This document shows positions 1-10,685 of a stretch of DNA of 64,000 nucleotides, one piece after another. Location of the stretch: assembly GCA_007115705.1 (NCBI GenBank), contig QXEO01000553.1, positions 12,202,491 to 12,266,490 of the forward strand, in the 5' to 3' direction. The notes beneath the pieces are model-generated. The model saw nothing but the letters and a program-made list of their open reading frames with translations, was not told where the DNA came from and searched no databases. Each line of letters opens with the position of its first letter. Within the stretch, counting starts at the first letter, position 1. The translations under genes were made by a program, and so were the position numbers. Source of the DNA: Dactylis glomerata. Lineage: Eukaryota; Streptophyta; Magnoliopsida; Poales; Poaceae.

Positions 1-1439
1 AGCACAAACAAACATTTCAGGCACACGTAGAAACCAAACCAAGAGCGTGAAGAATGACATCTAAAAAAAGAACATGAAAAATAACGCATTCAATAGCATG
101 TACAATACCAGCGCGATCGCGACCAGGCGACCTCAAGACCTAAGCAAACAACCAGCTCACTTAAGCAGACAAACATCAAGCAAAAAAATCGAGTTTAGCA
201 TCCGAAACTCAGCACAGCTGGGAAATAACACTCCAGTAATAGTCGGATACTACCAATAAATAACAATACTAACATGATAATAACAGCAGTGTCATTATCT
301 CCAACCATAGGACATTATGCAGCAATGAATTTGGGAAATAACTGTACCAAACTCACATAGCACCAACATCTAGAGGGAGGGATAGAAGTTTGTGCATCAC
401 AATGCAGAGATAAATAAACAAATTCTATACATGTTATATTCAGTAAATTATTTGATTCAATAGTAGTACTTGCAGTCCAGATTAGAAAGTTCAATCTCGG
501 AAGATAAAAGAAAGTTGCATAGAAGCAGCAGTCTGTCTTCCAATGTCAATTACATGATTAAGATGAAGCTAAACAACACTAATTCCAACACTTAACCAAG
601 AGAAAGGCCTCATCAACAATTGAACCTAAAATGTTGGTAGAAGCAGGCTATATCCATACCCTCTCTCAATCGTTTTACACAGCACCGTCAAAGTACAAAA
701 GACAAAGACATTTGGTGTAAGGCCATCATAAAAATTACAATATTAAGAATACCGAGGTTCATGGATAACGCACATATGAGTTCCAAGTCGCATCATTGCA
801 GGTACTATGCAATATATAAAAGTCCATGACAACATTCTGTGGGGAGAAACAAGTCAGTACCGTTAACCTTTTTGACTGGGAAAGCCAGCACTGGGCTCGG
901 GCAGAATCTAACATTCTGCGCCGAAACATCAAATGAATTTTGTAGAGAGGGAATTTAGTTTTCACATAAATGATGGGAAACAAATAGTGTCACCATTATC
1001 AATGTGACAGTCTGCATACAAACATCACCCAAGCTAACCACTCAAAATGAGCATAATCTAGATACGCAATGAGTCTAGATACACAATGTAGCACCGAGAT
1101 CAGTGCATGTAAATGCACATAGTATACGCAGCAGGGTCTTATCCAACTTTATGTATTAATCTGAAATTTTAAGGGAATTAGAACTTGTATATGGACAAAA
1201 TTATTACAAATAAACAAAGTGAAGCAAGTAATTAAACATATTTCAGGGAACGAAAACATGTTTTACTTAATGAGTTCACCTGCAGTTGGGTAAACTTGCT
1301 GAGATACACAACAATTGTACCACTCATGAAGGTGATTTTTCTTACCGGACTGGAGAATCTTCCAAAACTACCTAATAGACCTAATGGTGTATACCAAATT
1401 GCAAAAAGGTTTGACAATTTCTCATATCCCAGGAACCAT
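1..1439. other. No recognisable feature, AT-rich DNA
   Basis: This stretch is AT-rich with only short open frames on both strands and no protein family I recognise. It may be intergenic or intronic sequence next to the RNase H-like relic that follows. Confidence 0.5.
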
Positions 1440-2219
1440 CAAGGTCTGGACTGGGTGTTTATACTCTTGAATCAATGCAACAATGAAATGAGATCAAGTT
1501 ATTATTCTTATGGTGGCGCTCCTGGCATCTAAGGAACAACTCGATCTTTGGCGATGGAAAATGCAGTGTTCAACAGTTGGCCTCATATATACAATCCTAT
1601 TTGTTGTCGTTTATGCAGGTTAAATTTGCAGAGCTTAATCCGGACATTAAAGGGAAGAAAGAAGTAAACCAAATTGGGCATGGTATGCCACTTCAAGCAA
1701 AGGAACCACATACAACAGAAACCAACTGGAGGTTGGTACAAACTCAATGTTGACGCTGGCTTCTCTCATGAAGAAAATAATGGATCATGGGGCACTGTCC
1801 TATGTGATCATGAAGGAAAAGTGGTGTTTTCAGCGTGGAAAACAATAGCATATTGTCAACCAGCTGAAATAGCAGAAGCTATTGCAGCTTTAGAAGGAAC
1901 AAAAGCTAGGCTACCTGTTGCAACGATGCTTGTTATTTTAGAAAGTGACAGTGCAGCAGTAGTAAACGAGCTGAAGATGAAGGACAGAACCAGGTCTCCT
2001 TTGGCGTTTATCCTCTCAGAAACTAGAGACCTGCTACTTCTCCTGCCGAATTTTAAAATCCAAAAAGTTAATAGAACTGGGAACTCGGTAGCGCATGATC
2101 TTGCAAGTTTTGGTCGTAGTGTATGGAGTAGGGGTGTGTTAGTGAGTGAAATTCCTCCATGCGCGGTTGAATCAGCTCAAAAAGATTGTAATTCTGGACG
2201 TAACCAAGACACTGTTTAA
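1440..2219 (+). pseudogene. RNase H-like (RVT_3) domain relic, frameshifted
   Basis: The C-terminal part (ORF 1674-2219, 181 aa) reads as a plant RNase H-like domain of the kind found in non-LTR retrotransposons and their domesticated relatives. I see GWYKLNVDAGF near residue 21, AEIAEAIAAL, LESDSAAVV and NSVAHDLA, so the usual acidic positions are kept. The upstream part of the same protein is in other frames: DWVFILLNQCNNEMRS lies in the frame ending at 1532, then KLLFLWWRSWHLRNNSIFG continues in another frame from about 1496. A second frame change lies between about 1660 and 1730. Introns could explain one change but no clear splice pair was seen. The full reverse transcriptase is absent, so this is an isolated, decayed copy. 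It ends with a stop at 2217-2219, followed by a T-rich run. Confidence 0.72.
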
Positions 2220-4394
2220 GTAATACACACCCAAGTTTTTTTTTTAAAACAACTCTAGTAATACGAAAAGAATAAAAAGTTATAATCCTTGTAAGTATAT
2301 CTGCTGAGTAGCTATGCAAGATTTCGTGACAATTGTTCGTGTATTCACCTTAACATACAAACATTCAACAAAAAATCATGGACTGCAAGCCAGAACCAAA
2401 CTGTTAGTGCTTTGTTTTATTATGACAACACTCACAAGTCAAACACAAAACAGAACGTACTGAACCATATGTTACTATTAGTTTAAATAGAAAAAATTAT
2501 ATGCACATGAACCATATGAAGTATTAAAATTCAAGAAATAAGAAAAAATTGGTAGATGAAGTAAATCTAGATAAGTATTTTTTAAACTCATCTTTCAGAA
2601 GATGCTTCAAACGACATGCTCTTTCATAAGACGTTTAATTTCAGCCTCATGGCTCTCCTGGGTAATGAGTTAAATTGTATAATCAAATATACAAACTAAG
2701 TGATTTTCATGATACATATTATAAAATCATTTGTCGCCTTAGGTGATTCCTGAAAAATCATTTATTGCAGTTCCTAACATGGACTGTCTCCTCAAAGTTT
2801 TATAAGAACTGAAATAAGGCACAGCTATGCATGTTTAGTATAATGACATACAAACATGTGAATATTAATTTACACAATGTCTATGTGGAAATTAATACGT
2901 TTCTATGCTTATCAACACGCATCGCACTGAGAACAGGTACCCTGCGACACAACACCTGGCGACAAAATCGAACTGTATTTACACCATATGACAACATGTA
3001 AAAAGATACAATAGGATAAAATATATGAGCGACAATTATGAAATGGAGAAAGTGTGGTGAAGTGCAGACGATCATCCTATTTTTCTCTGGAAGAAACTGA
3101 CTGAAAGGTTTAGTTCTATGATTTGCATTTGAACTGTTCAGCAATACAAATAGTTTCAGTATGCAAACAAAATTTCCTGGAATATTTGGTTTTATTTAAT
3201 TAGAAGCAAAAGCTCAAAAGGCTCGAGATGGTAACTCGAAGGAGTACATGGGCAGCAGTGGAAAACCTGCTGTTCCTTAAGGTAATTTTAATACGGTAGG
3301 AAAGCCTTGAAGTGGCGACTGAAATTTGTGCAAAATTTAAGGTGTCAGGCTTATTGTTTTACTCCTCGGGCTCCATGGCTAGACAGTGGAAAATAAAGCC
3401 ATATTTTCCCCGTGGTATATATTTTTTTCACACGAAGATAGCTGCACTATCTGAAATATAATGCAAACTTTGAGTTACAGTCAGCAATAGCAAGACATTT
3501 TGCTGCAAGAACTTTACTAATAACTCTTTTGATACTGTGAATATGATTTACCTTACAATTGGCAGGTTCTCCTAGAGTAGTTCCCCTACTCAAATATATC
3601 AAAATTGGGACAATCCTCTCCAGAGGAAATGTGAAAAATGCCAGCCAACAATGGCAAATAAAATCTAGAACAGGTGTTCTTTCTACCACCCTCAATACTC
3701 TCGCACAAATCTATAGGAGATAGACCCTATCAATTAACCTTCCAACATGGCAGCCATCTTCAAAGAATTCAAATTATAAATTTAGTCATCATTTTAGACA
3801 TGTACGGTGGTAGTTTCTCCAATGGTTTCTAATGTAAAAGCACATTTCCTAGCAGTGTATGGAATGGGTTAAGGATAAGGGAAACTATAAGGTCTGGTTG
3901 GACCCTTTACCCAGTTAATGTATAATACTTACTTGCAGTTTGCCCAACAGGTTAAGTTAAAGGGGATTGCTCTGTTCCTTCAAAAAACATCCATCGACGC
4001 ATACAAATAGCAAAATGCACAACACAACGAAAAGGCTTCAGGAGCAGCCAACGGTGAAGGAAGCGAAACAACAGGGAAACATCCATCAGAGAACACATGG
4101 GCTTCCCGGTGATCAAAATAAGCCAGAATAAGGCTCCCATGTTGACGCCGCTGACCAGAAAAGAGTTGAAGTTGACCAGCCGGAGTCTCGACTGGCACCA
4201 ACGAGTCAGCGAGACCCCTGTCACCTGCGATGCACACTAATGACCATTCGTGGTTGTGGGCTACTGTAGGATCAAAACAGCAATCTAGTTATTCGAATCC
4301 CTAGCCAATGGATCGGTTCAATCATATAGAATGTGTAAAGAAAACCAAAACTAAGCAGCGGTTCCACAAACGATAAGAGCCAAGAGATACTTGG
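2220..4394. other. No supported gene; AT-rich intergenic DNA
   Basis: I see nothing I can name here. Two overlapping minus-strand frames at 3952-4237 (85-90 aa) look somewhat protein-like but match no family I recognise and overlap each other in different frames, so neither is called as a gene. Confidence 0.5.
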
Positions 4395-4470
4395 ATGCAC
4401 ATATCGGAGAGGAAAATCAAAATCTTCCTAACACCAAACCAGATCTTGAGAAACAGAGAGGTTGCATACT

Positions 4471-4715
4471 TGCATAGGATTTGGAGAAAAGACACATACC
4501 ACGATCTGGATGGACTTGGACCTTGGATATCCATACTTAAAATTGATTTGGACTGGATGGACTTGGACATTAGGCAACAGAGCATGGATTGGACATGGAT
4601 AATAAGCACATTTACGTGGATATCTGATGGACACCTGTGTTCTGGATTTGGACAGCGATCCAATTCTAGGTTTAGTTGCATAGGATTTGGAGAAAAGACA
4701 CATACCACGATCTGG
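4471..4715. repeat. 39-bp direct repeat pair
   Basis: An identical 39-bp sequence starting TGCATAGGATTTGGAG occurs at 4471-4509 and 4677-4715, 206 bp apart. The spacer is made of degenerate TGGACTTGGA/TGGACATGGAT-like words, so the block is probably a decayed minisatellite or a local duplication. Confidence 0.8.
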
Positions 4716-4920
4716 CAGTATAGTCCCAAATCATAAGAGCAGGGGCCGGATCTGGCCGGCCAAATCACACACCAAGGGAGGTTATATTGGAAGAACACGA
4801 GCTGAACCAGGAGAGGCTTGCCATCGGGGCCGAAGACAGTGACTCCATACCAGACTGCAATTCACCATCAGAGCCTCCACCCCTCAAAACAGGCACATGA
4901 GACACCAAAAAACGGATCTA

Positions 4921-5004
4921 CTCCATCCGTTTCAAAATATAAGATGTTTTAGCTTTGTGAAGCAAATGTATCTAGACACCTTTTATTGTGTATATTGGAG
5001 GGAG
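4921..5004. mobile_element. Stowaway-type MITE (Tc1/mariner)
   Basis: An 84-bp element is bounded by TA dinucleotides (4919-4920 and 5005-5006), the Tc1/mariner target duplication. It starts CTCCATCCGTTTCAAAATAT and ends GGAGGGAG, so the two ends are inverted copies of the standard grass Stowaway terminus CTCCNTCC. It is far too short to code and would depend on a mariner-like transposase elsewhere. Confidence 0.85.
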
Positions 5005-5006
5005 TA

Positions 5007-5970
5007 TATGGGAGGGAGGAGAGAGGTCCATCTCCGGCCGGACGAGCTGATAGAGAGGAAGGGGAGGAGACGTCGGTGGACGGTGGTGCAGTTGAAGGGA
5101 AAATTCTAGACACAACGAAGAGGACAAAGAGAGAAGAAAGATCGAGAGTCGGTTCAGCTTGAGTCGGTTCCACTTCCCACGCGTGAGCCCACGTGGTGGA
5201 TAAAAAGACATTAACACGCTGACATGTCGGACCAACGCCAGCGATTACAATTGGAACGATCACAGCTCATTGTTTCCAGGGAGCTTAAAGCTCTTAGAAG
5301 ATGCGCGTGCATGTTGTGTTGTCGATTTATTCGTTGGAACGAATGAACATGCGCGCACGTAATTACATGCACGCATTTCCTGGCACATGCATGCGAGGAG
5401 CTGATGGGCTGCGCATAGCATAGTGTTCTACTCAGACCCGACCAGAAGTTATCATCGCTTGCGATTTTACCTTGAACTCTAAGACTAGTTTATTTAAGAA
5501 AAATATTTATTCTAGACTTTTATTTTTCTTATCTTTGCACAAAATCACAATCAAATGAATGTATCATAATTATTAACAAAAAAATAAAGAATAACTAAGC
5601 AACATTATCTATTATTTTATTCTTTGATGATGGTTCTCTCTTAAAAGTTCGTCTGTTTATGTGATTTATAGTACTTAGTTCTATTGCTGGGGTATTTTTT
5701 AGCTTCGCTCCCTTCATGCTTTCATATATGTACCAAAAATCGGTTCCTCGATTCAAAACCATCGTATATGCATTATACAATACTATCTCTTGTCCACTAC
5801 TCCATGAAGTTTAACATACATAACCCACGCGATGACATGCACAATTACAAAATTTTAATGATACAATTTTTAACATATTTAATAAGAATTACTATCATTA
5901 GTGTATACTATGTACTACAAAATACAATTATCAGAAGAAAAAACTTGGATATTTAAGTCCCTTCGAACTC
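5007..5970. other. No supported gene
   Basis: A GC-richer stretch (about 5010-5280) is followed by AT-rich DNA. The short ORFs show no family features. Several TGCATG words occur around 5280-5400, but no promoter can be argued. Confidence 0.45.
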
Positions 5971-6361
5971 TAACGCCGACGTTTGGCTCTCGGGTGCTAC
6001 ACACTCTCATACTTGAAAAAAATGAAAACAAATTCAAAAAAGTTTTAAAAAATTGAACTTTTTTGAAATCAAAGATGATCAGATATTGTACTTGTATATT
6101 ATATTTTCTCTAGGAAATTACTTTATTGTAACCTGGGCAAAAAAACAAAATTATGATGAATATAAAGTGAATAGTACTTAGTCATAGGACGTTTCATGTT
6201 TGTTTTTACCCAGGATAAAATAAAATTAATTTCCTAGTAAAATATTTTTATAAGTACAGTACCAGTATTCATCTTTGATTTCAAAAAATTAATTTTAAAA
6301 ACTTTTAAATTTTTTTTCCAAATATAGGAGTGTGTAGCACCCGGGAGGTCCTATGAATTTC
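5971..6361. mobile_element. Foldback MITE, possibly Mutator-like
   Basis: Two long imperfect inverted arms surround a short centre. The core CGGGTGCTACACACTC (left, from about 5991) is mirrored by GAGTGTGTAGCACCCG (right, about 6328-6343), and the match extends inward for roughly 150-180 bp per arm, including TGAAATCAAAGATGA and TAGGAAATTA. The whole is flanked by an identical 12-bp direct repeat, CCCTTCGAACTC, at 5959-5970 and 6362-6373. That is probably the target duplication, although 12 bp is longer than the 9-11 bp usual for Mutator-like elements, so the superfamily is uncertain. It has no coding capacity. Confidence 0.75.
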
Positions 6362-6373
6362 CCCTTCGAACTC

Positions 6374-6621
6374 AGCAAATTATACTACCAGGACAAAGCC
6401 ATAACTATTACTACAAGCTTTAAGCTTGGTCATGAGCGAGCGATTTGAGGACATCTACCACTTATGGAGTGGCTGCTTGTGGGCCTATTTCTTTCGTTAT
6501 CCCTAGCTGTGGTCGTTTTGTCTGTGCGTACGAGACACGCCTCTTCCTTTCTTTCTCCCCAATCTCTCTCCCACGCGACCCCGTCCAACCCCCACCCAAG
6601 CTCCTACATGCCCATGTACCT
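6374..6621. other. Short unassigned flank of the copia element
   Basis: This is a pyrimidine-rich stretch (about 6540-6600) before the left LTR. Together with the GC-rich DNA after the right LTR it could be an interrupted promoter or 5' leader, but nothing proves that. Confidence 0.3.
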
Positions 6622-6809
6622 TGTTAGAGATATGTCACATTATATGACATGATTGCCAGAGATATGTCACATAATGTGACGTAACTCCCTGATCCTCTAA
6701 ATCGTGGAGAGTCCTTAATGTTGTGATCTCCCATTTATGATTAGGATTGTAATTCTTGTATAAATAATTATGCAATGGAAATGCCCAAAGTATGGTCAAT
6801 TCTCTCACA
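6622..6809 (+). repeat. 5' LTR of copia element (188 bp)
   Basis: It starts TGTTAGAGATATGTCACA and ends TCTCTCACA. It is 32 bp longer than the 3' LTR because the segment beginning AGAGATATGTCACA is present twice in tandem, the two copies having since diverged by a few bases. It aligns otherwise end to end with the 3' LTR. Confidence 0.92.
6759..6766 (+). promoter_or_regulatory. TATA box in the 5' LTR
   Basis: TATAAATA lies about 43 bp before the LTR end. The same motif is at 10635-10642 in the 3' LTR, as expected for the retrotransposon's own Pol II promoter. Confidence 0.6.
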
Positions 6810-6822
6810 TGGTATCAGCCTA
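6810..6822 (+). other. Primer binding site (initiator Met tRNA type)
   Basis: TGGTATCAGCCT begins immediately after the LTR's terminal CA. The first nine bases match the standard plant copia PBS complementary to the initiator methionine tRNA 3' end; the following bases have drifted. Confidence 0.8.
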
Positions 6823-6912
6823 AACACATCCTATCGCTTTCGCTCCTCCTCCTCCTCAACCCTAGCCGCCGCCCTACCCCTAGCCGGCGCCGTCTCCTCT
6901 CTCCTTCCCACC

Positions 6913-7716
6913 ATGGCTACTCTTCCTATGCAGCGATACTTCTTCCTCAACCATGTCGCCCCCTACATCGCGCCTTCGTGCGGCGCTCCGCCTGACGTCG
7001 TCCTCTACGCGGCTCTTCCCCACGCCGGCTACGCCGCCCCCAACGTGGCTCCTACCCACGCCGGTCGTGCCGTCCCCTATGGCACGTCTTCGTACGACGC
7101 CCCTCCTGGCGCCGCTGCGGCTGTTCACCACGCCGGCTACGCCGCCCCCTACGCGGCTCTTCTCCACGCCGGCTACGCTGCTCGCAACGCGTCTCCTACC
7201 CATGTCGGCTACGTCGCCCCCAATGCGGCTCTTACCCACGTCGGCCGTGCCGCCCCCTACGGCGTATCTTCGTATAGCGCTCCTCCTGGCGCCACCGCGG
7301 TGGTTCCCCACGCCAGATACGCCACCCCCTACGCGGCTCTTCTCCACACCGGCTACGCCGCCCACAACGCGTCTCCTACCTACGCCGGCTACGTCACCCC
7401 CAATGCGGATCTTCCTCAAGCCGGTCACACCGCCTTCTATGTTGCACCACCGGCATCGGCGCAAACATGGGCTCCCTCATCCCCCACGGAGTGGGTCTTC
7501 AACAGCGGCCCCAAGGACGCCGGTATCCTTCACTCTCTTTCTCCACACCCTGTTTATCGTCATGTTACCATTGGAGACGGCTCCTCTGTTCCCGTCTCCT
7601 CCTCTGGTCATGCTTCTCTTCCTTCTTTTTTATCTAACCGTCCTCTTCATCTTCGCGATGTTCTTTTTACACCTTGCGTTATTAAAAATCTTTTCTGTTC
7701 GTCAGTTCACTACTGA
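6913..7716 (+). pseudogene. Copia N-terminal alanine-rich repeat and dead protease remnant
   Basis: The open frame has a good plant start context at 6913 (CCACCATGGCT). Instead of a capsid domain it holds an alanine/tyrosine/proline-rich tandem repeat (about 7010-7400) built on words like HAGYAAPYAAL, with two imperfect copies of roughly 60 residues ending in YG.SSY.APPGA. The last about 75 residues match the aspartic protease neighbourhood of copia pol (EWVFNSGPKDAGILHSLSP, then THVTIGDGSS-type sequence). The expected DSGAS active site reads NSGPK, so the catalytic Asp is lost. The frame stops at 7716 right after a one-base shift at about 7685, past which the protein continues in the integrase frame. 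Confidence 0.82.
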
Positions 7717-8745
7717 TAATAATTGCTCCGTTGATTTTGATCCTTTTGGTTTTTCTGTGAGGGACCTTTTTTCTCGGCGTGAACTTCTTCGATGCAATAG
7801 TACGGGGGAGCTTTATTCTTTCCAGCACCCTGCGCCCCGTGCTCTCACCACAACCACCAACCCTCACGATATTTGGCATCATCGCCTCGGTCACCCCGGT
7901 CATGATGCATATCGTCGTCTTTTGAAGCATATTTCTTTGCCTTCTCATAAACAAGTCTCTCATAGTACTCTTTGTCATGCATGCCAACTTGGACACCATG
8001 TACGTTTGCCTTTTTCTTCTTCCACCACTAGAACCACTCGTCCTTTTGAGTTAATTCACTGTGATCTTTGGACATCTCCGGTCTTGAGTACTTCTGGCTT
8101 TAAATATTTCTTAGTCATTCTTGATGATTTTACTCATTTTTTGTGGACCATCCATCTTCGCCTAAAATCCGATGCCTACGCCGTGCTCGCCTCTTTTCGC
8201 GCGTTCGCGCATACACAGTTTAATTTTCCTCTTGCATCTATACAGTGTGACAACGGTCATGAGTGCGATAATGCCAAACTCCACTCCCTCGCTGCCGCAC
8301 ACGGCATACACATTCGCTTCTCGTTCCCATACACCTCCCAACAAAATGGTAAAGCTGAGCGTGTTATACGTACAGTCAATGACATCGTGCGTCCTCTCTT
8401 ATTTCAGGCTAGTTTACCGCCTTGTTTTTGGGTCGAAGCTCTTCATCACGCCACTCACCTCCTTAATTGCATCCCCACCAAAACCGTTAGCGCTCCCTCC
8501 CCATACTTCGCTCTTCATCACACACACCCCGACTACTTGTCTCTTTGTGTTTTTGGTTGTCTTTGCTACCCCAACACCGCATCCACTATGTCTCACAAAC
8601 TCGCGCCCCGGTCTAGTGCTTGTGTTTTTCTTAGTTTTTCACCTTATCATAAGGGTTATCGCTGCATGGACCTTGCCATTCAGCGCGTCCTCATTTCTCG
8701 CCATGTTGTTTTTGATGAGTCTACTTTTCCCTTTTCCTTCCCACA
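7686..8745 (+). pseudogene. Copia integrase segment
   Basis: This frame encodes a near-complete integrase: the pre-integrase HHCC zinc finger (WHHRLGHPGH at about 7873-7900, CHAC at 7973-7984) and the rve core with the DDE triad, D in HCDLW (8063-8065), D in QCDN (8249-8251) and E in GKAERV (8357-8359). All three catalytic residues are kept. QCDNGHEC replaces the more usual QCDNGREF-type stretch. The C-terminal HHVVFDE-like motif appears as RHVVFDE near 8700. A frameshift at about 8735-8750 ends the frame and moves the polyprotein into the RT frame. The ORF can be extended 5' to 6953, but that part is an out-of-frame reading of the alanine-rich repeat. Confidence 0.88.
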
Positions 8746-10535
8746 GCCCTGCTGCCACTTACAAGTTTCTCGATGATGTTCCTTCTATCGTCATTTCTCC
8801 GGTTGCCCCGCACACTCCTACGGCACCTCCCTCGCCGGCACCCTCTACGCCGCACTCACCGGCGCCCTCCGCGCTGCCCTCACCGGCGCCCTTGCCCGTG
8901 CATCGCACGCGTAGCACCTCCGGCATACATGTCCCTCCCCGTGAGTGGCTTAACCTGCATGCTTCTGTCAACAGTTACTCGTTGGTTCCCTCCTCCGCAC
9001 GTGCGGCGCTCAAGGATCCCAACTGGCTCGAGGCTATGACCGAGGATTATCGTGCTCTCCTCGGAAACGACACTTAGGATCTCGTGCCTCCTCCTCGGAA
9101 TGCCAACATCGTGTCCGGCAAGTGGGTCTTTTGCCACAAGCTGAAGCCCGATGGCTCCCTCGACCGCTACAAAGCATGCTGGGTGCTTCGCGATTTCTCT
9201 CAGGAGCAAGGCGTTGACTTCGATGAGACGTTCAGTTCGGTTGTCAAACCGGCCACGGTCCGCATCATCCTCTCCATCGCGCTCTCCCTTAAATGGGGGA
9301 CTCGCTAGCTTGACGTCAAGAACGCCTTCCTCCATGACAAGCTCGCCGAGGTTGTCTACAGTCGCCAACCCACCGGCTTCATCGACTCTACTCGCCCCGA
9401 GCACGTCTGTCGGATGAACCGTTCTCTATACGGTCTCAAGCAGGCTCCTCGTGCGTGGTACCAGTGCTTCGCGACCTTCATCACCTCGATCGATTTCACG
9501 TGTTCACGCTCCGACACGTCCTTGTTTGTTCTTTAGTGCACGAAGGGTATAGCTTTCCTCTTGCTGTACGTCGACGACATCGTCCTCACCGCCTCCTCGA
9601 CCCGGCTTCTCGACCGGATCACCGCCTCCCTCCGCTCCGAGTTCGCCATGACGAACATGGGAAGCCTCCACTACTTCCTCGGCATCGCGGTCACCTGCGA
9701 CTCCTCCGGCATGTACCTCTCGCAAGCCAAGTATGAGGCGGAGATTCTGGACAATGCCGGCATGACTGCCTGCAAGTCTGCCACGACACCGGTTGACACG
9801 TCGCCCAAGCTCTCCGCTTCTGCCGGCCCTCCCGTGGCCGACCCGACTGAGTACCGGAGTCTCGCCGGGGCTCTCCAGTACCTCACCTTCACGCGCCCTG
9901 ACATCGCCTACACCGTTCAGTAGGTGTGTTTTCACATGCATGACCCGCGCGAACAACACTTGGGGGCTATTAAGCGCATCTTGCGCTATGTCAAGGGCAC
10001 GCTGTCTCATGGACTCCAGCTCCATTCATCTTCACCGGCTTCCATGGTCACCTACACCTACGCCGACTGGGCCGGCTGCCCCGACACTCGACGTTCCACG
10101 TCGGGTTTCTGCGTCTACCTCGGTGACAACCTCATCTCATGGTCTTTGAAGCGGCAACACACGGTCTCTCGTTCCAGCGTTGAGGCTGAGTACCGTGTTG
10201 TGGCCAACGCCATTGCCGAGGCTACTTGGATTCGTCAAATCCTCCACGAGCTTCATCGACCATCTCCTCCAGCTACGGTTGTGTTCTGCGACAATGTTAG
10301 CGCCGTCTACATGTCAACGAACTCCGTCCAGCACCAGCGCACCAAGCACATCGAGATCGATCTGCACTTCGTTCGCGATCGTGTTGCCATGGGCCAGGTT
10401 CGCGTGTTGCATGTTCCCTCGTCTCCACAGTTTGCCGACATCTTGATGAAGGGTCTTCCATCACCGTTGTTTCTGGATTTTCGATCCAGTCTCAACGTCC
10501 GTACTCCTCCCGTTGTGACTGCGGGGGAGTGTTAG
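8746..10535 (+). pseudogene. Copia reverse transcriptase-RNase H segment with four stops
   Basis: One continuous frame with four in-frame TAG codons at 9075-9077, 9306-9308, 9534-9536 and 9921-9923. A proline/alanine-rich linker (8760-8920) leads into the RVT_2 domain: WLEAMTEDYRALL, GKWVFCHKLKPDGS, VKNAFLHDKLAE, LYGLKQAPRAWY and the YVDD catalytic box at 9567-9578. RNase H follows with YADWAGC, SRSSVEAEYR and FCDNVSA, and the copia C-terminal HIEIDLHFVRD and ADILMKGLP. The family context suggests that at least three stops replaced Trp (first) or Gln (second and fourth). The frame stops naturally at about 10533, next to the polypurine tract. Confidence 0.92.
10519..10529 (+). other. Polypurine tract
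   Basis: CTGCGGGGGAG abuts the 3' LTR start TGTTAG, the usual position of the plus-strand priming tract. Confidence 0.8.
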
Positions 10536-10685
10536 AGATATGTCACATGATGTGACATAACTCCCTGATCCTCTAAATCGTGGAGAGTCCTTAATATTGT
10601 GATCTCCCATTTATGATTAGGATTGTAATTCTTGTATAAATAGACATGCAATGGAAATGTCCAAAGTGTGGTCAATTCTCTCACA
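10530..10685 (+). repeat. 3' LTR of copia element (156 bp)
   Basis: It starts TGTTAGAGATATGTCACA and ends TCTCACA, with a TATA box at 10635-10642. It lacks the 32-bp internal duplication of the 5' LTR and therefore probably keeps the ancestral length. It includes the palindromic word ATGTCACATGATGTGACAT. Confidence 0.92.

Larger units (their letters stand above)
6622..10685 (+). mobile_element. Ty1/copia LTR retrotransposon, gag-less and defective
   Basis: A 4,064-bp element with the order LTR, primer binding site, protease remnant, integrase, reverse transcriptase, RNase H, polypurine tract, LTR. Integrase before RT identifies the copia superfamily. The LTRs start TGTTAG and end CACA. The flanking pentamers are TACCT (6617-6621) and TCCCT (10686-10690), a likely target duplication with one change. 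No gag nucleocapsid region or CCHC knuckle is visible between the PBS and the protease remnant. The pol reading frame changes twice and has four in-frame TAG stops, so the copy cannot make its own proteins. The internal region is GC3-rich. Confidence 0.93.

Noticed and set aside
3952..4237. Two overlapping minus-strand ORFs (85-90 aa)
   Set aside because: They lie in different frames over the same DNA and match no family I know, and no splice or promoter context supports either.
6880..7464. 194-aa minus-strand glycine/valine-rich ORF
   Set aside because: It is antisense to the alanine-rich copia repeat and arises from GC-rich composition.
6953..7685. First 240 residues of the 607-aa ORF as integrase N-terminus
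   Set aside because: This is an out-of-frame reading of the alanine-rich repeat; homology to integrase starts only after the frameshift near 7685.
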